Assembly: GCA_030695565.1 (NCBI GenBank)
Contig: JAUYRZ010000021.1
Span: forward strand, 1-44,210
Direction: 5' to 3'
Source of the DNA: Archangium sp.
GTDB lineage: Bacteria; Myxococcota; Myxococcia; Myxococcales; Myxococcaceae
Length of the DNA: 44,210 bases
Position numbers and translations under genes: made by a program. The notes under the pieces were generated by a model. It saw only the letters and a list, made by a program, of their open reading frames with translations. It was not told the DNA's origin and made no database searches. Positions 8,639 to 17,423 of the stretch are shown here, piece after piece. Each line of letters starts with the position of its first letter. Within the stretch, counting starts at the first letter, position 1.

Positions 8639-10471
8639 TTGATCTCCTATGCTCAGAACTTCGAAGACGTGATGCTTTGGCGCGCCCTGCGCCACATCGA
8701 GAATGGCTTTTACGTCGACATCGGCGCCCAAGACCCAATCATCGACTCGGTCAGCATGGGGCTCTACGAGCAGGGGTGGCGAGGCGTTCACGTCGAGCCC
8801 ACGCCCGCCTACGCTGAGGCGCTGCGGGTCGCCCGTCCCGGCGAGAGAGTCGTTCAAGTCGCGATCGGGACCGAGGCTGCGCTGATTCCCTTCTTCGAGA
8901 TTCCGGGAACGGGCATCAGCACGGGCGACGCCGAGATCGCTGGACGGCATGAAGCAGCGGGCTACGCCCACAGGCGTATCGAAGTGCCCTGCATCACCTT
9001 GAGCACCCTCTTCGATACCTTGCCCGCGCGCGACGTCCACTGGCTCAAGGTTGACGTCGAAGGAATGGAAGGCCAGGTCCTGCGCAGTTGGGCTCCCTCT
9101 CCGGTGCGCCCCTGGATCGTGCTTGTCGAATCGACCCGACCTCGCACTGCTGACCCGAGCTTCGAAGATTGGGAATCGGTAATCCTGGGTCTGGGCTACC
9201 AGTTTGCCTACTCGGACGGCCTGAATCGCTACTACGTCTCGGAGGCGCATCCGGAGTTGCTGGCCAAGTTCGCGACCCCTCCGAACGTCTTCGATGACTT
9301 CTCGCTGTCGGGGTTTGCATCGAACGGGTTCTGCGCCCGGCTCACCGAGGTCATCGAGAAGCAGCGCGCCCGCATCGACGAGTTGGACTCCGCGTGGCAC
9401 GCGCACGAAGCAAAACTCGAGAGCCTGCGCGCAGATGCGGCCTTTCGCGAACGTTTCGTCGAGTTGGAAAAGACGCTGGTCGAGCAAAGAAGGGCCGCTG
9501 ACGCACGGCTCGACGAAGCTCTCGCGCATGCGCGGCAGATCAACACCGCCCTGCAGCAGATGACGGCGGCCAAAGACGAAGTCAGTGTACGACTGGCAAA
9601 GCTTCAAGAGCAGGAGCAGGTCCGCTTGCATGACCTCTCGCTACGCAATCAGGAACTGGCCAGCTTCGAGCGCGTAGTGGCCCAGCGCGACGCGCTGATC
9701 GATGGTCTCCAGACGCAGCTCATCTCGGTTCGCGCCAACGCGACCCAGCTCAAAGAAGAGTTCGAGCGGCAGCGAGAGGCCGCCAATGCAAAGTTCAACC
9801 TTCGGTCCGTGCTGACGAAGAACCCATTGCGTTCGTTCCTGGGCCGAGAACGCGACGGCGAATTAATCGAGAAAGCACCCATGACAGTGCCGAAGAATCC
9901 CCCTTCTCCCTCGCCGCAAGCGAGCGTCTCATTCCTGCTCACCCTCTTCGACGTGGCTTTCGTGCGTGCCGCCTACGAAGTGCTGCTCGGGCGCGAGGCT
10001 GACCCGAGCGGGCTCGAGACGTACCTGGGCTCACTGCGCGGCGGTGTCACGCGTGAAAGCATCATCGTGGAGATCGCCCTCTCGGAAGAAGCGAAGGGCT
10101 TGGGCAGGGTCGTAGCAGGGCTGCCGGAGCTGCTCGAAGAGGCCGAAGCCAACCGCCCCAACCTGGCCCGGCGGCTCCAGCAGCGCCTCGGTGGCCCGGA
10201 CTCGCTCGAGTCAATCGCTCGCATGCTGCGCGCTCAGGAAAACCGGAACGCAGCATTTTCTACCGATCTCGACCAGCGGCTGAGCCGATTGGAGTCGTCG
10301 GTGGAGCACGTGCAGTCGATCTTCGCCGAAGGTGAGAGCCTGCACTCGCTCTCACAGGCGCACCGTTCAGAGACGATCGAAGGACTCAGGTTGATGGCGA
10401 AGACGCGGACCACCCATCGAATCCTTCAGGACAATCTCTTTCATCGGCTCAAAGCCGCGACGAAGCGCTAG
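8639..10471 (+). CDS. FkbM-family methyltransferase fused to coiled coil and DUF4214 domain
   Basis: A 610-residue multidomain protein. Residues 1-227 are an FkbM-type SAM-dependent methyltransferase: VDIGA near 26-30 in the SAM-binding loop, HVEP at 51-54, and KVDVEG at 137-142, expected to O-methylate a sugar. Residues about 235-395 are heptad-rich with charged residues, a predicted coiled coil. After a proline-rich linker, about 436-485 (AAYEVLLGREADPSGL) matches DUF4214, a small domain found in glycan-related proteins. The C-terminus is helical again. The start is TTG, supported by a strong Shine-Dalgarno. The methyltransferase part is paralogous to the gene at 15196, and the DUF4214 to the end of the gene at 14346. 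It is the first gene of the 8639-19920 run; the next ATG is 9 bases away. Confidence 0.82.
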   Translation: MISYAQNFEDVMLWRALRHIENGFYVDIGAQDPIIDSVSMGLYEQGWRGVHVEPTPAYAEALRVARPGERVVQVAIGTEAALIPFFEIPGTGISTGDAEIAGRHEAAGYAHRRIEVPCITLSTLFDTLPARDVHWLKVDVEGMEGQVLRSWAPSPVRPWIVLVESTRPRTADPSFEDWESVILGLGYQFAYSDGLNRYYVSEAHPELLAKFATPPNVFDDFSLSGFASNGFCARLTEVIEKQRARIDELDSAWHAHEAKLESLRADAAFRERFVELEKTLVEQRRAADARLDEALAHARQINTALQQMTAAKDEVSVRLAKLQEQEQVRLHDLSLRNQELASFERVVAQRDALIDGLQTQLISVRANATQLKEEFERQREAANAKFNLRSVLTKNPLRSFLGRERDGELIEKAPMTVPKNPPSPSPQASVSFLLTLFDVAFVRAAYEVLLGREADPSGLETYLGSLRGGVTRESIIVEIALSEEAKGLGRVVAGLPELLEEAEANRPNLARRLQQRLGGPDSLESIARMLRAQENRNAAFSTDLDQRLSRLESSVEHVQSIFAEGESLHSLSQAHRSETIEGLRLMAKTRTTHRILQDNLFHRLKAATKR

Positions 10472-10480
10472 GCCGAAAAT

Positions 10481-13420
10481 ATGCACATCGCTCTTGATTT
10501 GCAGTCATGCCAGACGGGCTCCCGGCTGGGAGGCATTGGGCGCTATTCGCTCGAACTTGCGAAGGCAATGGTGCGCCGCCGCTCTCGGCACGAGTTCTCG
10601 TTGATTCTGAGCGAAGGCGCTGAGGGTGGCTCTCAGGTCCGCGCGGCATTCGCCGATCTGATCGCGCCCGATCGCATTCGCACCTTCGCGACACCGACTC
10701 ACACCGCGGAGTTTGGAAACCCGCTGAGCATGGTGCGTGCAGCTGAGCTGGTACGTGAGCAGTTCCTCCTCGAGCTGGCCCCCGACTGTGTGCACGTGTC
10801 GAGTTTGTTCGAGGGTCTGCACGAGCCGTTCGTCACTTCAGTGGGTCAGGTCTACCCGTCGGACCGTACGGCGGTGACGCTCTACGACCTGATCCCCTGG
10901 GCGCAGAAGGAGCGCTACCTCGCCGACAAGCGGGCCCTCGGCCACTACGTCACCAAGCTCGAGTACCTCAAGCGGGCAGGCTTGCTGCTGGCGATCTCCG
11001 ACTTCTCGCGGCGTGAAGCCAGCGACCTGTTGAACATCGATCCCGAGCGGGTGGTGAACATCAGCTCGGCGGTCGACGCCCGGTTCCACCACCTCGACCT
11101 GAGCATCGCTGCGCAGACCGAGCTCAAGGGCCGCTTCGGGATCGCCGACAAGTTCTTGATGTACACGGGCAGCTTCGACGTTCGGAAGAACCACGCCACT
11201 TTGATCCGAGCATTCGGGCAGATCCCCGCGGCAGCCCGTGCCAACTACCAATTGCTGATGGTCGGCAACGGGTGGGATGGCATGTACAGCCAGCTGCGGA
11301 ACGTCGCCGCCGAATCGGGGCTCAAGGAGCGCGATCTCGTCTTTGCGGGCCATGTCGCCGAAGCGGACCTCGTACCGCTGTACAACGCGTGCAGCCTGTT
11401 CGTGTTTCCGTCGCTGGCCGAAGGCTTTGGCCTGCCGGTGCTCGAGGCCATGTCGTGCGGAACCCCCACGTTGTGCTCCGACACCACCAGCCTCCCCGAG
11501 GTGATGGGGCTGCCGGCAGCGATGTTCGACCCCAGTGACGTCAAGAGTGTGGCCGCCCGCATTCAGCAGGCGCTCGTCGACCCCGACTTCAGGGATGCCT
11601 TGCGGGCTCACGGGCTCGAGCGGGCCAAGCTCTTTTCGTGGGACGAATCGGCCCGGCTCGCTCTGGCCGCCCTGGAGGAGAAGTTCGAGCCTTCGGTCTC
11701 TCGGCCCCGCGTCGCGCCCAGCGTGATCGCCGGGCCTCCGGTGGAGAAGCTGCTCTCGCGCATTCACGAAATCCCGGGCGCTGTGAAGCTGCCCGACGCT
11801 GCCTTCCGCGACCTCGCTCGCTGCATCGCCACCAACCACCTCACCTTGCGCGCCTCGACGTCAATCGACGCGGGCGCGCTCTCGGCGATCAGAACGGGCT
11901 GGGTCACCAGCTGGAACACCCGCTGCGGCATCGCGGCGTACTCGAAGTTCCTGCTGGCCAGCTGGCCGGCACCGGTCACCGTCTTCGCCCCGCACACCGA
12001 CTGGACCACCGAATTCGACGGTCCCAACGTGGTGCGCTGCTGGAATCAGGGCATCACCGACGACCTCGAAGATCTCACCCGGGAGATTCTCCGGGAGAAC
12101 CTCGAGATGGTTATTCTCCAGTTCAACTACGGGTTCTTCAACCTGCAATCGCTGGAGAGGCTGATCAACCGGCTCTCGAATCTCGGCGTGCGCGTGGTGA
12201 TCACCTTCCACTCCACCCAGGATCCCGAGCCCGCGCGCCGCCTGAAGGACATCGCCCCCGCCCTCCAGCGATGCACGGCGCTGATCGTGCACACGCTGCG
12301 CGACACCGCGGCGCTCGGTGCGATCGGCTGCAAACGCAACGTCACCTTGCTTCCCCAGGGCGTCATCGAGAGTTCGAAGACGGCACCGGCACGTACGGGG
12401 CCGGGCAAGACGATCGCCACCTACGGTTTCGCTTTGCCCAACAAGGGGCTGATGCAGGTACTCGAGGCGTTCGCTCACCTGCGCCAGCACACCAAGACGC
12501 CGCTGCGGCTGCTGATGGTGAACGCGGAGTACCCGCAAGGCCTCTCGGCGGCAGTGCTGGCCGAGCTGGCAGCCCGGGTCGAAGAACTCGGACTGCAAGA
12601 CTGCGTGGAGTTGCACTCCAAGTACCTGCCTGAAGCGCAAAGCCTCGATCTGCTCCGGCAGGCAGACCTGATCGTCAATGCCTACCAACAGACCGGCGAG
12701 TCATCGAGCGCCGCCATTCGCATGGCCCTCGCTTCCGGGCGGCCCGTGGTGGTGAGCCCGCTGCCCATCTTCGATGATGTCAAGGCGTGCACCTTTGCGT
12801 TGCCTGGCGTCGACGCTGAGGCGATCGCCGCGGGTCTGGCGAAGGTGTTCGAAGAGCTCGACACCGGCTCAGGTCACGCGCAGCAGATCGAAGCAGCCGC
12901 CGACCGGTGGCGCGCGGCACACGTCGTGAAAACGGTGACCAAGGCGCTGTTTCTCACCTCGGCAAAGTTCCTGGACGAAACCGAACAGTACGACGCCTCC
13001 ACCGACTACGAGCTGGCGCCCGGCGGAACGTCGTTCAGCTTTTTGGGAGCAGACCCGGCGCTCAAGACGCAGGTGGGCAGGGTGCAGGGGCAACTTTTGG
13101 TCTCCACCGCTCGGGGAGGGCACCTGCTGCATGGCCCCTACATTTCGGCGGCACCAGGTCAGTACCGCGCCCGGCTGGCGGGGCGGCTTTCAGGCAAAGG
13201 CCGGGCGGTGATGGACGTGTGCGCCAAGGCGGGAGCGCTGGTTTTGACGCAGGTCGCGCTCGAGCCGACCGATGAGCTGTCGACGCTCGCCAACATCAGC
13301 TTCCTTGTGCCCCTGGGAGGTGTGAAAGATCTCGAGGTCAGAGTGGAGGTCGACGCGAACGTCTCACTCGAGCTCGCGCGGCTGCACCTGGAACCTGTCG
13401 TCGAACCGCAGGCGGAGTGA
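10481..13420 (+). CDS. Two-domain glycosyltransferase (tandem GT4 units) with C-terminal beta-rich domain
   Basis: A 979-residue cytosolic glycosyltransferase. Residues 1 to about 410 form a complete GT4 (GT-B fold) enzyme: the GGIGRY glycine loop near 17-22, TGSFDVRKNH in the donor domain around 229-238, and the E-x7-E motif as EGFGLPVLE (314-322). A second GT4-like unit runs from about 474 (SWNTRCGIAAYSKFL) to 840, with QTGESSSAAIRMALASGRP in place of the classic E-x7-E region. Residues about 868-975 are a beta-rich module (LLHGPY, PGQYRA) resembling one in the 949-residue membrane protein at 19937. Two transferases in one chain would suit consecutive or alternating linkages. The first unit looks canonical; donor and acceptor cannot be read. 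The next gene starts 3 bases after the stop. Confidence 0.87.
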   Translation: MHIALDLQSCQTGSRLGGIGRYSLELAKAMVRRRSRHEFSLILSEGAEGGSQVRAAFADLIAPDRIRTFATPTHTAEFGNPLSMVRAAELVREQFLLELAPDCVHVSSLFEGLHEPFVTSVGQVYPSDRTAVTLYDLIPWAQKERYLADKRALGHYVTKLEYLKRAGLLLAISDFSRREASDLLNIDPERVVNISSAVDARFHHLDLSIAAQTELKGRFGIADKFLMYTGSFDVRKNHATLIRAFGQIPAAARANYQLLMVGNGWDGMYSQLRNVAAESGLKERDLVFAGHVAEADLVPLYNACSLFVFPSLAEGFGLPVLEAMSCGTPTLCSDTTSLPEVMGLPAAMFDPSDVKSVAARIQQALVDPDFRDALRAHGLERAKLFSWDESARLALAALEEKFEPSVSRPRVAPSVIAGPPVEKLLSRIHEIPGAVKLPDAAFRDLARCIATNHLTLRASTSIDAGALSAIRTGWVTSWNTRCGIAAYSKFLLASWPAPVTVFAPHTDWTTEFDGPNVVRCWNQGITDDLEDLTREILRENLEMVILQFNYGFFNLQSLERLINRLSNLGVRVVITFHSTQDPEPARRLKDIAPALQRCTALIVHTLRDTAALGAIGCKRNVTLLPQGVIESSKTAPARTGPGKTIATYGFALPNKGLMQVLEAFAHLRQHTKTPLRLLMVNAEYPQGLSAAVLAELAARVEELGLQDCVELHSKYLPEAQSLDLLRQADLIVNAYQQTGESSSAAIRMALASGRPVVVSPLPIFDDVKACTFALPGVDAEAIAAGLAKVFEELDTGSGHAQQIEAAADRWRAAHVVKTVTKALFLTSAKFLDETEQYDASTDYELAPGGTSFSFLGADPALKTQVGRVQGQLLVSTARGGHLLHGPYISAAPGQYRARLAGRLSGKGRAVMDVCAKAGALVLTQVALEPTDELSTLANISFLVPLGGVKDLEVRVEVDANVSLELARLHLEPVVEPQAE

Positions 13421-13423
13421 CCC

Positions 13424-14341
13424 ATGACGCTCAGAGCCGAGTCGTATCGAAGGTACAAGCACGCCCTTCGCGGCGCGTACAACTCGCTTTCGCTGTTTCA
13501 AGACGTCGACGACGAGTCGATGGCCTTCGTGAGCGCGGGCGAGTTGGAGGGGAAGTCGGCGCTCGAGGTGCTGGCGATCATGGAAGGGCCGATTCGAAAG
13601 CGGCTCCAGCGGGTAGGCCCTTCGTTGCTAGGCAAGTTCCTCGAGAAGCCTCGAACGCGCGAGCTCTTCTTCAACAACCAGAAGCTGACGATTCCAGTGC
13701 TCAACGAGCAGGCGGTCGAGTGGTACGAAACGAGCGACGTCTTCAACTTCGACTGTGTCCTGGAGACGTTCTTGGGCCTGCACCACGGCGCTCGCACGAT
13801 TTACGACCTGGGTGGACACCAGGGTCTGTGGGCGGCGTACTACGCGGGGCTCTGCGGCGAGGGCGGGCGCGTGTACAGCTTCGAGCCGTCGATCATCAAC
13901 TTCGAGAGCTCGTGCCTGCTTTTCTTGATGAACGACCTGGTCAACGTCATCAACGTTCCATTCGGCGTGGGCGACAAGCCGGGCCTCGTTCGCAATGTCG
14001 ACAGCGGCGGCATCCTGGTCGACTTCGTCGAGCACAACCTGGGCATCCTGCGCTTCGACCAGGTTTTCTTCGAGCCACCCGACTTCATCAAGATCGACAT
14101 CGAAGGCTTCGAGCACGAGCTGCTCGCCTCCTTCCCGAACCTGTTCAAGTTCTGCCGCAACATGCACCTCGAGTTGCACATCCCCCACCTCGAGCGGCGC
14201 GGGGTCGATTACCTCGAGACCTTCAGGAGGATCCCGTTCGAATCGGTGAGGGTGCGCAACTATCAGTACGGCCAACTGACCGAGGTCGGGCCGAACGACA
14301 AACTCAGCGGCTACTGCAGCCTGATGATCACCCCCCGGTGA
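13424..14341 (+). CDS. FkbM-family SAM-dependent methyltransferase
   Basis: A 305-residue protein whose central and C-terminal part is an FkbM methyltransferase: YDLGGHQG for the SAM-binding loop, SFEPS as the acidic strand-2 motif, and KIDIEGFEHELL as the family signature. A helical N-terminal segment of about 115 residues precedes it and is not a domain I recognise. It probably O-methylates a sugar in the growing glycan. The ATG at 13424 is 3 bases after the preceding stop and the next gene begins 4 bases after its own stop, so it sits firmly inside the operon. It is more distant from the FkbM genes at 8639 and 15196 than those are from each other. Confidence 0.85.
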   Translation: MTLRAESYRRYKHALRGAYNSLSLFQDVDDESMAFVSAGELEGKSALEVLAIMEGPIRKRLQRVGPSLLGKFLEKPRTRELFFNNQKLTIPVLNEQAVEWYETSDVFNFDCVLETFLGLHHGARTIYDLGGHQGLWAAYYAGLCGEGGRVYSFEPSIINFESSCLLFLMNDLVNVINVPFGVGDKPGLVRNVDSGGILVDFVEHNLGILRFDQVFFEPPDFIKIDIEGFEHELLASFPNLFKFCRNMHLELHIPHLERRGVDYLETFRRIPFESVRVRNYQYGQLTEVGPNDKLSGYCSLMITPR

Positions 14342-14345
14342 CACG

Positions 14346-15140
14346 ATGAAGGAGCAAGCGCACAAGAGGTTGAACGTCGGTTGCGGGTTCGACTACCGCC
14401 CCGGCTACGTCAACGTCGATATGCACCAGCGTCACGGCCCAGACGTGGTGGCCGACGTGCTCGACCTCGCCACCTTTCCCTCGGGGTTCTACGAAGAGCT
14501 CGTTGCGCAAGACGTGCTCGAGCACGTGGCCCGATCTGACGTGCGCCGCGCCTTGTTCGAGTGGAATCGGGTGCTCGCGGTGGGTGGTCAGATCTTCGTT
14601 CGCACGACCGAGCTGGGCGGCCTTGTGCGAGCCCTCGAGGCGCCCGAGCACCAGGGCATCTACGATCAAGAACGCCTCATTCAGAACGTCTTCGGAACTC
14701 AGGCCTATCAGGGTGACTTTCACCTGAGCGGTTTCACCGAACCGCTGTTTCGTTTCTACATGTGGGAGGCGGGCTTCGAGGTCAGCTCGATCACGCTCCA
14801 CCAGGGCGTCTTTCTCGACGCCCACGCCCGAAAGTTGAACGATCTGGGCTTCGAGCTCGACCGGGCGGACACCCCCGCCCCGGCCTTCGTCAGCCAGCTC
14901 TTCCGCGCCGTGCTTGGTCGCGAGCCGAACCCCGAGGAGCTTCGCCAGGAGACCGCCGCACTCGATGGCACTTCGCGGCGCAGCCTCATCATGAAGCTGC
15001 TGTTGAGCGACGAGCGCAAAGAGATCATGGCTCGCCGGGTGCCCCCTTTTCCCAGAGCCTTGCACCGGCCGGGGCTTCTCCGTCGTGTGGCGAGACGAGC
15101 CAAGCGCCTTGTCAAAGCGGCGGTGGCTCCGCTGCGGTAG
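14346..15140 (+). CDS. Type 11-like SAM methyltransferase with C-terminal DUF4214 segment
   Basis: A 264-residue protein. The N-terminal half is a small class I methyltransferase: LNVGCGFDYRPGYVNVD is the SAM-binding loop and acidic strand, and QDVLEHVARSD resembles the DVLEHV motif of Methyltransf_11 enzymes encoded in glycan loci. From about residue 180, SQLFRAVLGREPNPEELR and the following MKLLLSDERKE match the DUF4214 pattern also seen in the 610-residue protein at 8639. The last 30 residues are strongly basic with repeated RR/KR, perhaps a membrane- or glycan-associating tail. The substrate is unknown. The start lies 4 bases after the preceding stop. Confidence 0.78.
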   Translation: MKEQAHKRLNVGCGFDYRPGYVNVDMHQRHGPDVVADVLDLATFPSGFYEELVAQDVLEHVARSDVRRALFEWNRVLAVGGQIFVRTTELGGLVRALEAPEHQGIYDQERLIQNVFGTQAYQGDFHLSGFTEPLFRFYMWEAGFEVSSITLHQGVFLDAHARKLNDLGFELDRADTPAPAFVSQLFRAVLGREPNPEELRQETAALDGTSRRSLIMKLLLSDERKEIMARRVPPFPRALHRPGLLRRVARRAKRLVKAAVAPLR

Positions 15141-15195
15141 CGGGCGCCGTCGCCATTGTCTCAAGCACTTCATTCAGTTAAGCCGCGCGGGCCCG

Positions 15196-16197
15196 ATGCC
15201 CTTCGTCTCCTACGCCCAGAACTTCGAGGATGTGCTCCTGTGGCGGGCGCTCAAGAGTGTTCCCAAAGGCGTGTATCTCGACGTGGGCGCCAGTCACCCC
15301 GTGGCAGATTCGGTGACCTTCGCTTTCTACGAGCGCGGCTGGCGAGGCATCAACATCGAGCCCGTGGCCGCTGATCACGCGCTGCTGGCTGAACAGCGCC
15401 CCGGTGACATCAACCTGAACCTCGCGGCGGGTGACCGGAACACCGTGTTGCCGCTCTACCAGTTCGGGGTGAGAGGCCTGGCGACGTTGTCCCCGGCGGT
15501 GACCGATCACCACAAGAAGTTCGGTCTGTCGGCGACGAGCATCGACGTCAAAGTCGTGCCGCTCAGAGACATCTGCGCGGAGTACGTGACTGGCGAGATT
15601 CACTTCCTGAAGATCGACGTCGAAGGCAGCGAAGCCGAGGTGCTGCGCGGCATGGACTTTCAGCGGTGGCGCCCCTGGGTGCTGCTGGTCGAAGCCACCC
15701 TGCCCAACTCGCAAGAACCCACCCACCTGTCCTGGGAGTCGCTGCTGCTCGAGCAGGGCTACGTGTACTGCTACTTCGATGGCCTGAGCAGGTACTACGT
15801 GGCCAAAGAAAGGGAGCGCGCGCTCGCGCCGTTGCTGTCGTGCCAGCCCAACGTGTTCGATCACTTCACCACCGCCCCCCTCGCCCGGGCACAGACCGAG
15901 TTGGAGAAGGCCCGTGCTTCGGTCGATGAAGTCAACCGCAGGTGGGCAGCGGTGCCTGACGGCCCCGCCCTCGCTCGAAAAGTGGCTGATCTCGAGAAGC
16001 AGGTGACGGGTCTTCAGACTGAGCTGACAGCCGCGCGAGAAGCGTGGGCCTCCATGGAAGTGGCAGCCATGGGCGCGCGTCGCACCATCGTCGAGCTCGA
16101 AGGCCGAATCGCCGGCCTGCACGCTGACCCGTTCTTCAAGACGGGCAAGACGCTTCGAGCCCTGACCCAGCGCCTTGCCAAGCGCTCCAACCCTTGA
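15196..16197 (+). CDS. FkbM-family methyltransferase with C-terminal coiled coil
   Basis: A 333-residue protein starting at ATG 15196. The longer frame from 15085 overlaps the previous gene and adds non-homologous residues, so I reject it. FkbM motifs: SYAQNFEDVLLWRAL at the N-terminus, DVGASHP for SAM binding, NIEP, and KIDVEGSEAEVL. The domain ends with QPNVFDHF, parallel to PPNVFDDF in the gene at 8639, so the two are duplicates of one ancestor. Residues from about 230 on are a short coiled coil; this copy lacks DUF4214. It probably O-methylates a sugar. A 55-base gap separates it from the previous gene, and its TGA overlaps the next gene's TTG. Confidence 0.85.
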   Translation: MPFVSYAQNFEDVLLWRALKSVPKGVYLDVGASHPVADSVTFAFYERGWRGINIEPVAADHALLAEQRPGDINLNLAAGDRNTVLPLYQFGVRGLATLSPAVTDHHKKFGLSATSIDVKVVPLRDICAEYVTGEIHFLKIDVEGSEAEVLRGMDFQRWRPWVLLVEATLPNSQEPTHLSWESLLLEQGYVYCYFDGLSRYYVAKERERALAPLLSCQPNVFDHFTTAPLARAQTELEKARASVDEVNRRWAAVPDGPALARKVADLEKQVTGLQTELTAAREAWASMEVAAMGARRTIVELEGRIAGLHADPFFKTGKTLRALTQRLAKRSNP

Positions 16198-17423
16198 GGG
16201 CCCCGTTGTCCGGTTCTCCTTCTGTTCTTTTCCTGACCACCTACCCGCTGGTCGCACCTCGCCACGGTGGCCAGCTCCGGTCGCGCGCCCTGGTGGAGTG
16301 CTACCGGGCGGCGGGATTCACGGTGCAGACCCTCGCCGTGGTCGAGAAGGGCGCCTTCCCCCGGAAGGCCCTCGGCGATCACGATCTCGAGTTTCCCACC
16401 GACGATCCGCGCTGGTTCCTCGATGGCAAGGCGACGCCCATCACCGGCGATCTCCGGTCAGGTGACTTCGCGACTTCTACCGAGGCGTACCAGCGGGTTC
16501 TCGCTTCCCTCCCCCGAACGATCGACGTCTTCCATCTCGAGCAGCCCTGGCTGTTGCCCTTGGTGCTCAAGCTGAAAAGCGAGCCGCGCTACGCAGGTGC
16601 CCGGCTCGTCTATGGCTCGCAGAACATCGAAGCCGCCCTGCGTGAAGCCATCTACCGGCAGATGGGCTTTGCGGGCGGCGCCGCGGTGATCGAACGCGTC
16701 CTCGCGGTGGAGACCTCGGCCTGCCGGCTGGCAGACCTGACGCTGGCGGTCTCACCGAGTGATCACACGACGCTGGAGAAGATCGGTGCACGCTGGGTGT
16801 TGCGCGCCCCCAACGGCATCTCGACGTGGCAGGCGAACCCCCGGCTGGTCGACCGATGGAACGCGAAGATCAACGCCCGCCGCATCGCGCTGTTCGTGGG
16901 CAGCGCCCACCCGCCCAACATCGACGGCTTCATTCGCGCGTTCGGTGATTCCCTGGGGTTCGTTCCCCCTGATTGCCGAATCGTCATCGCGGGCGGCGTG
17001 GGGCCGCACCTGCGCAATCACTACCACCGGGCGAGGTTCGACACCCTCAACCTGTCCCGGCTCGAGGTGACGGGCGAACTCGACGACGATGATCTGGCCG
17101 CCATCAAGAGCCTCACCAGCGTGTTTTTGCTGCCGATCTTCGAAGGTGGCGGCTCGAACATCAAGACGGCGGAGGCAATTCACTCGGGGAAGCCAGTCAT
17201 CGCTACGTCGGTGAGTCTGCGCGGCTTTGAGGCCTACACGCACCTTCCGGAGATCTCCGTTGCAGACGACAAGGAGCGTTTTCGGCTCGCGGTGCGCAAG
17301 GCGCTCTCACCTCAGCCGCCCATTCCGCCCCAGCCCGGAGAGGGAGCGCTGCGGGCGAAGTTACTGTGGCATGAGTGCCTGGCCGTCGTTCCCCCGGCCG
17401 TGCAGAAACTCCTGACCCGATGA
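16194..17423 (+). CDS. Glycosyltransferase, GT4-like family 1 type
   Basis: A 409-residue GT-B-fold enzyme. LTTYPLVAPRHGGQLRS at the N-terminus is the acceptor-domain glycine loop, GSQNIEA and LAVSPSDH mark the middle of the fold, LFVGSAHPPNIDG opens the donor domain, and IFEGGGSNIKTAEAIHSGKP occupies the nucleotide-sugar E-x7-E region. The start is TTG 16194, overlapping the preceding stop as TTGA; TTG 16206 is an alternative. It transfers a sugar from a nucleotide donor to a lipid-linked glycan; specificity cannot be read. The next gene's ATG overlaps its stop as ATGA, indicating translational coupling. Confidence 0.85.
   Translation: MRAPLSGSPSVLFLTTYPLVAPRHGGQLRSRALVECYRAAGFTVQTLAVVEKGAFPRKALGDHDLEFPTDDPRWFLDGKATPITGDLRSGDFATSTEAYQRVLASLPRTIDVFHLEQPWLLPLVLKLKSEPRYAGARLVYGSQNIEAALREAIYRQMGFAGGAAVIERVLAVETSACRLADLTLAVSPSDHTTLEKIGARWVLRAPNGISTWQANPRLVDRWNAKINARRIALFVGSAHPPNIDGFIRAFGDSLGFVPPDCRIVIAGGVGPHLRNHYHRARFDTLNLSRLEVTGELDDDDLAAIKSLTSVFLLPIFEGGGSNIKTAEAIHSGKPVIATSVSLRGFEAYTHLPEISVADDKERFRLAVRKALSPQPPIPPQPGEGALRAKLLWHECLAVVPPAVQKLLTR

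Noticed and set aside
15085-15195. 37-residue N-terminal extension of the third FkbM gene
   Set aside because: It overlaps the previous gene and has no counterpart in the paralogue at 8639, whose start aligns with ATG 15196.
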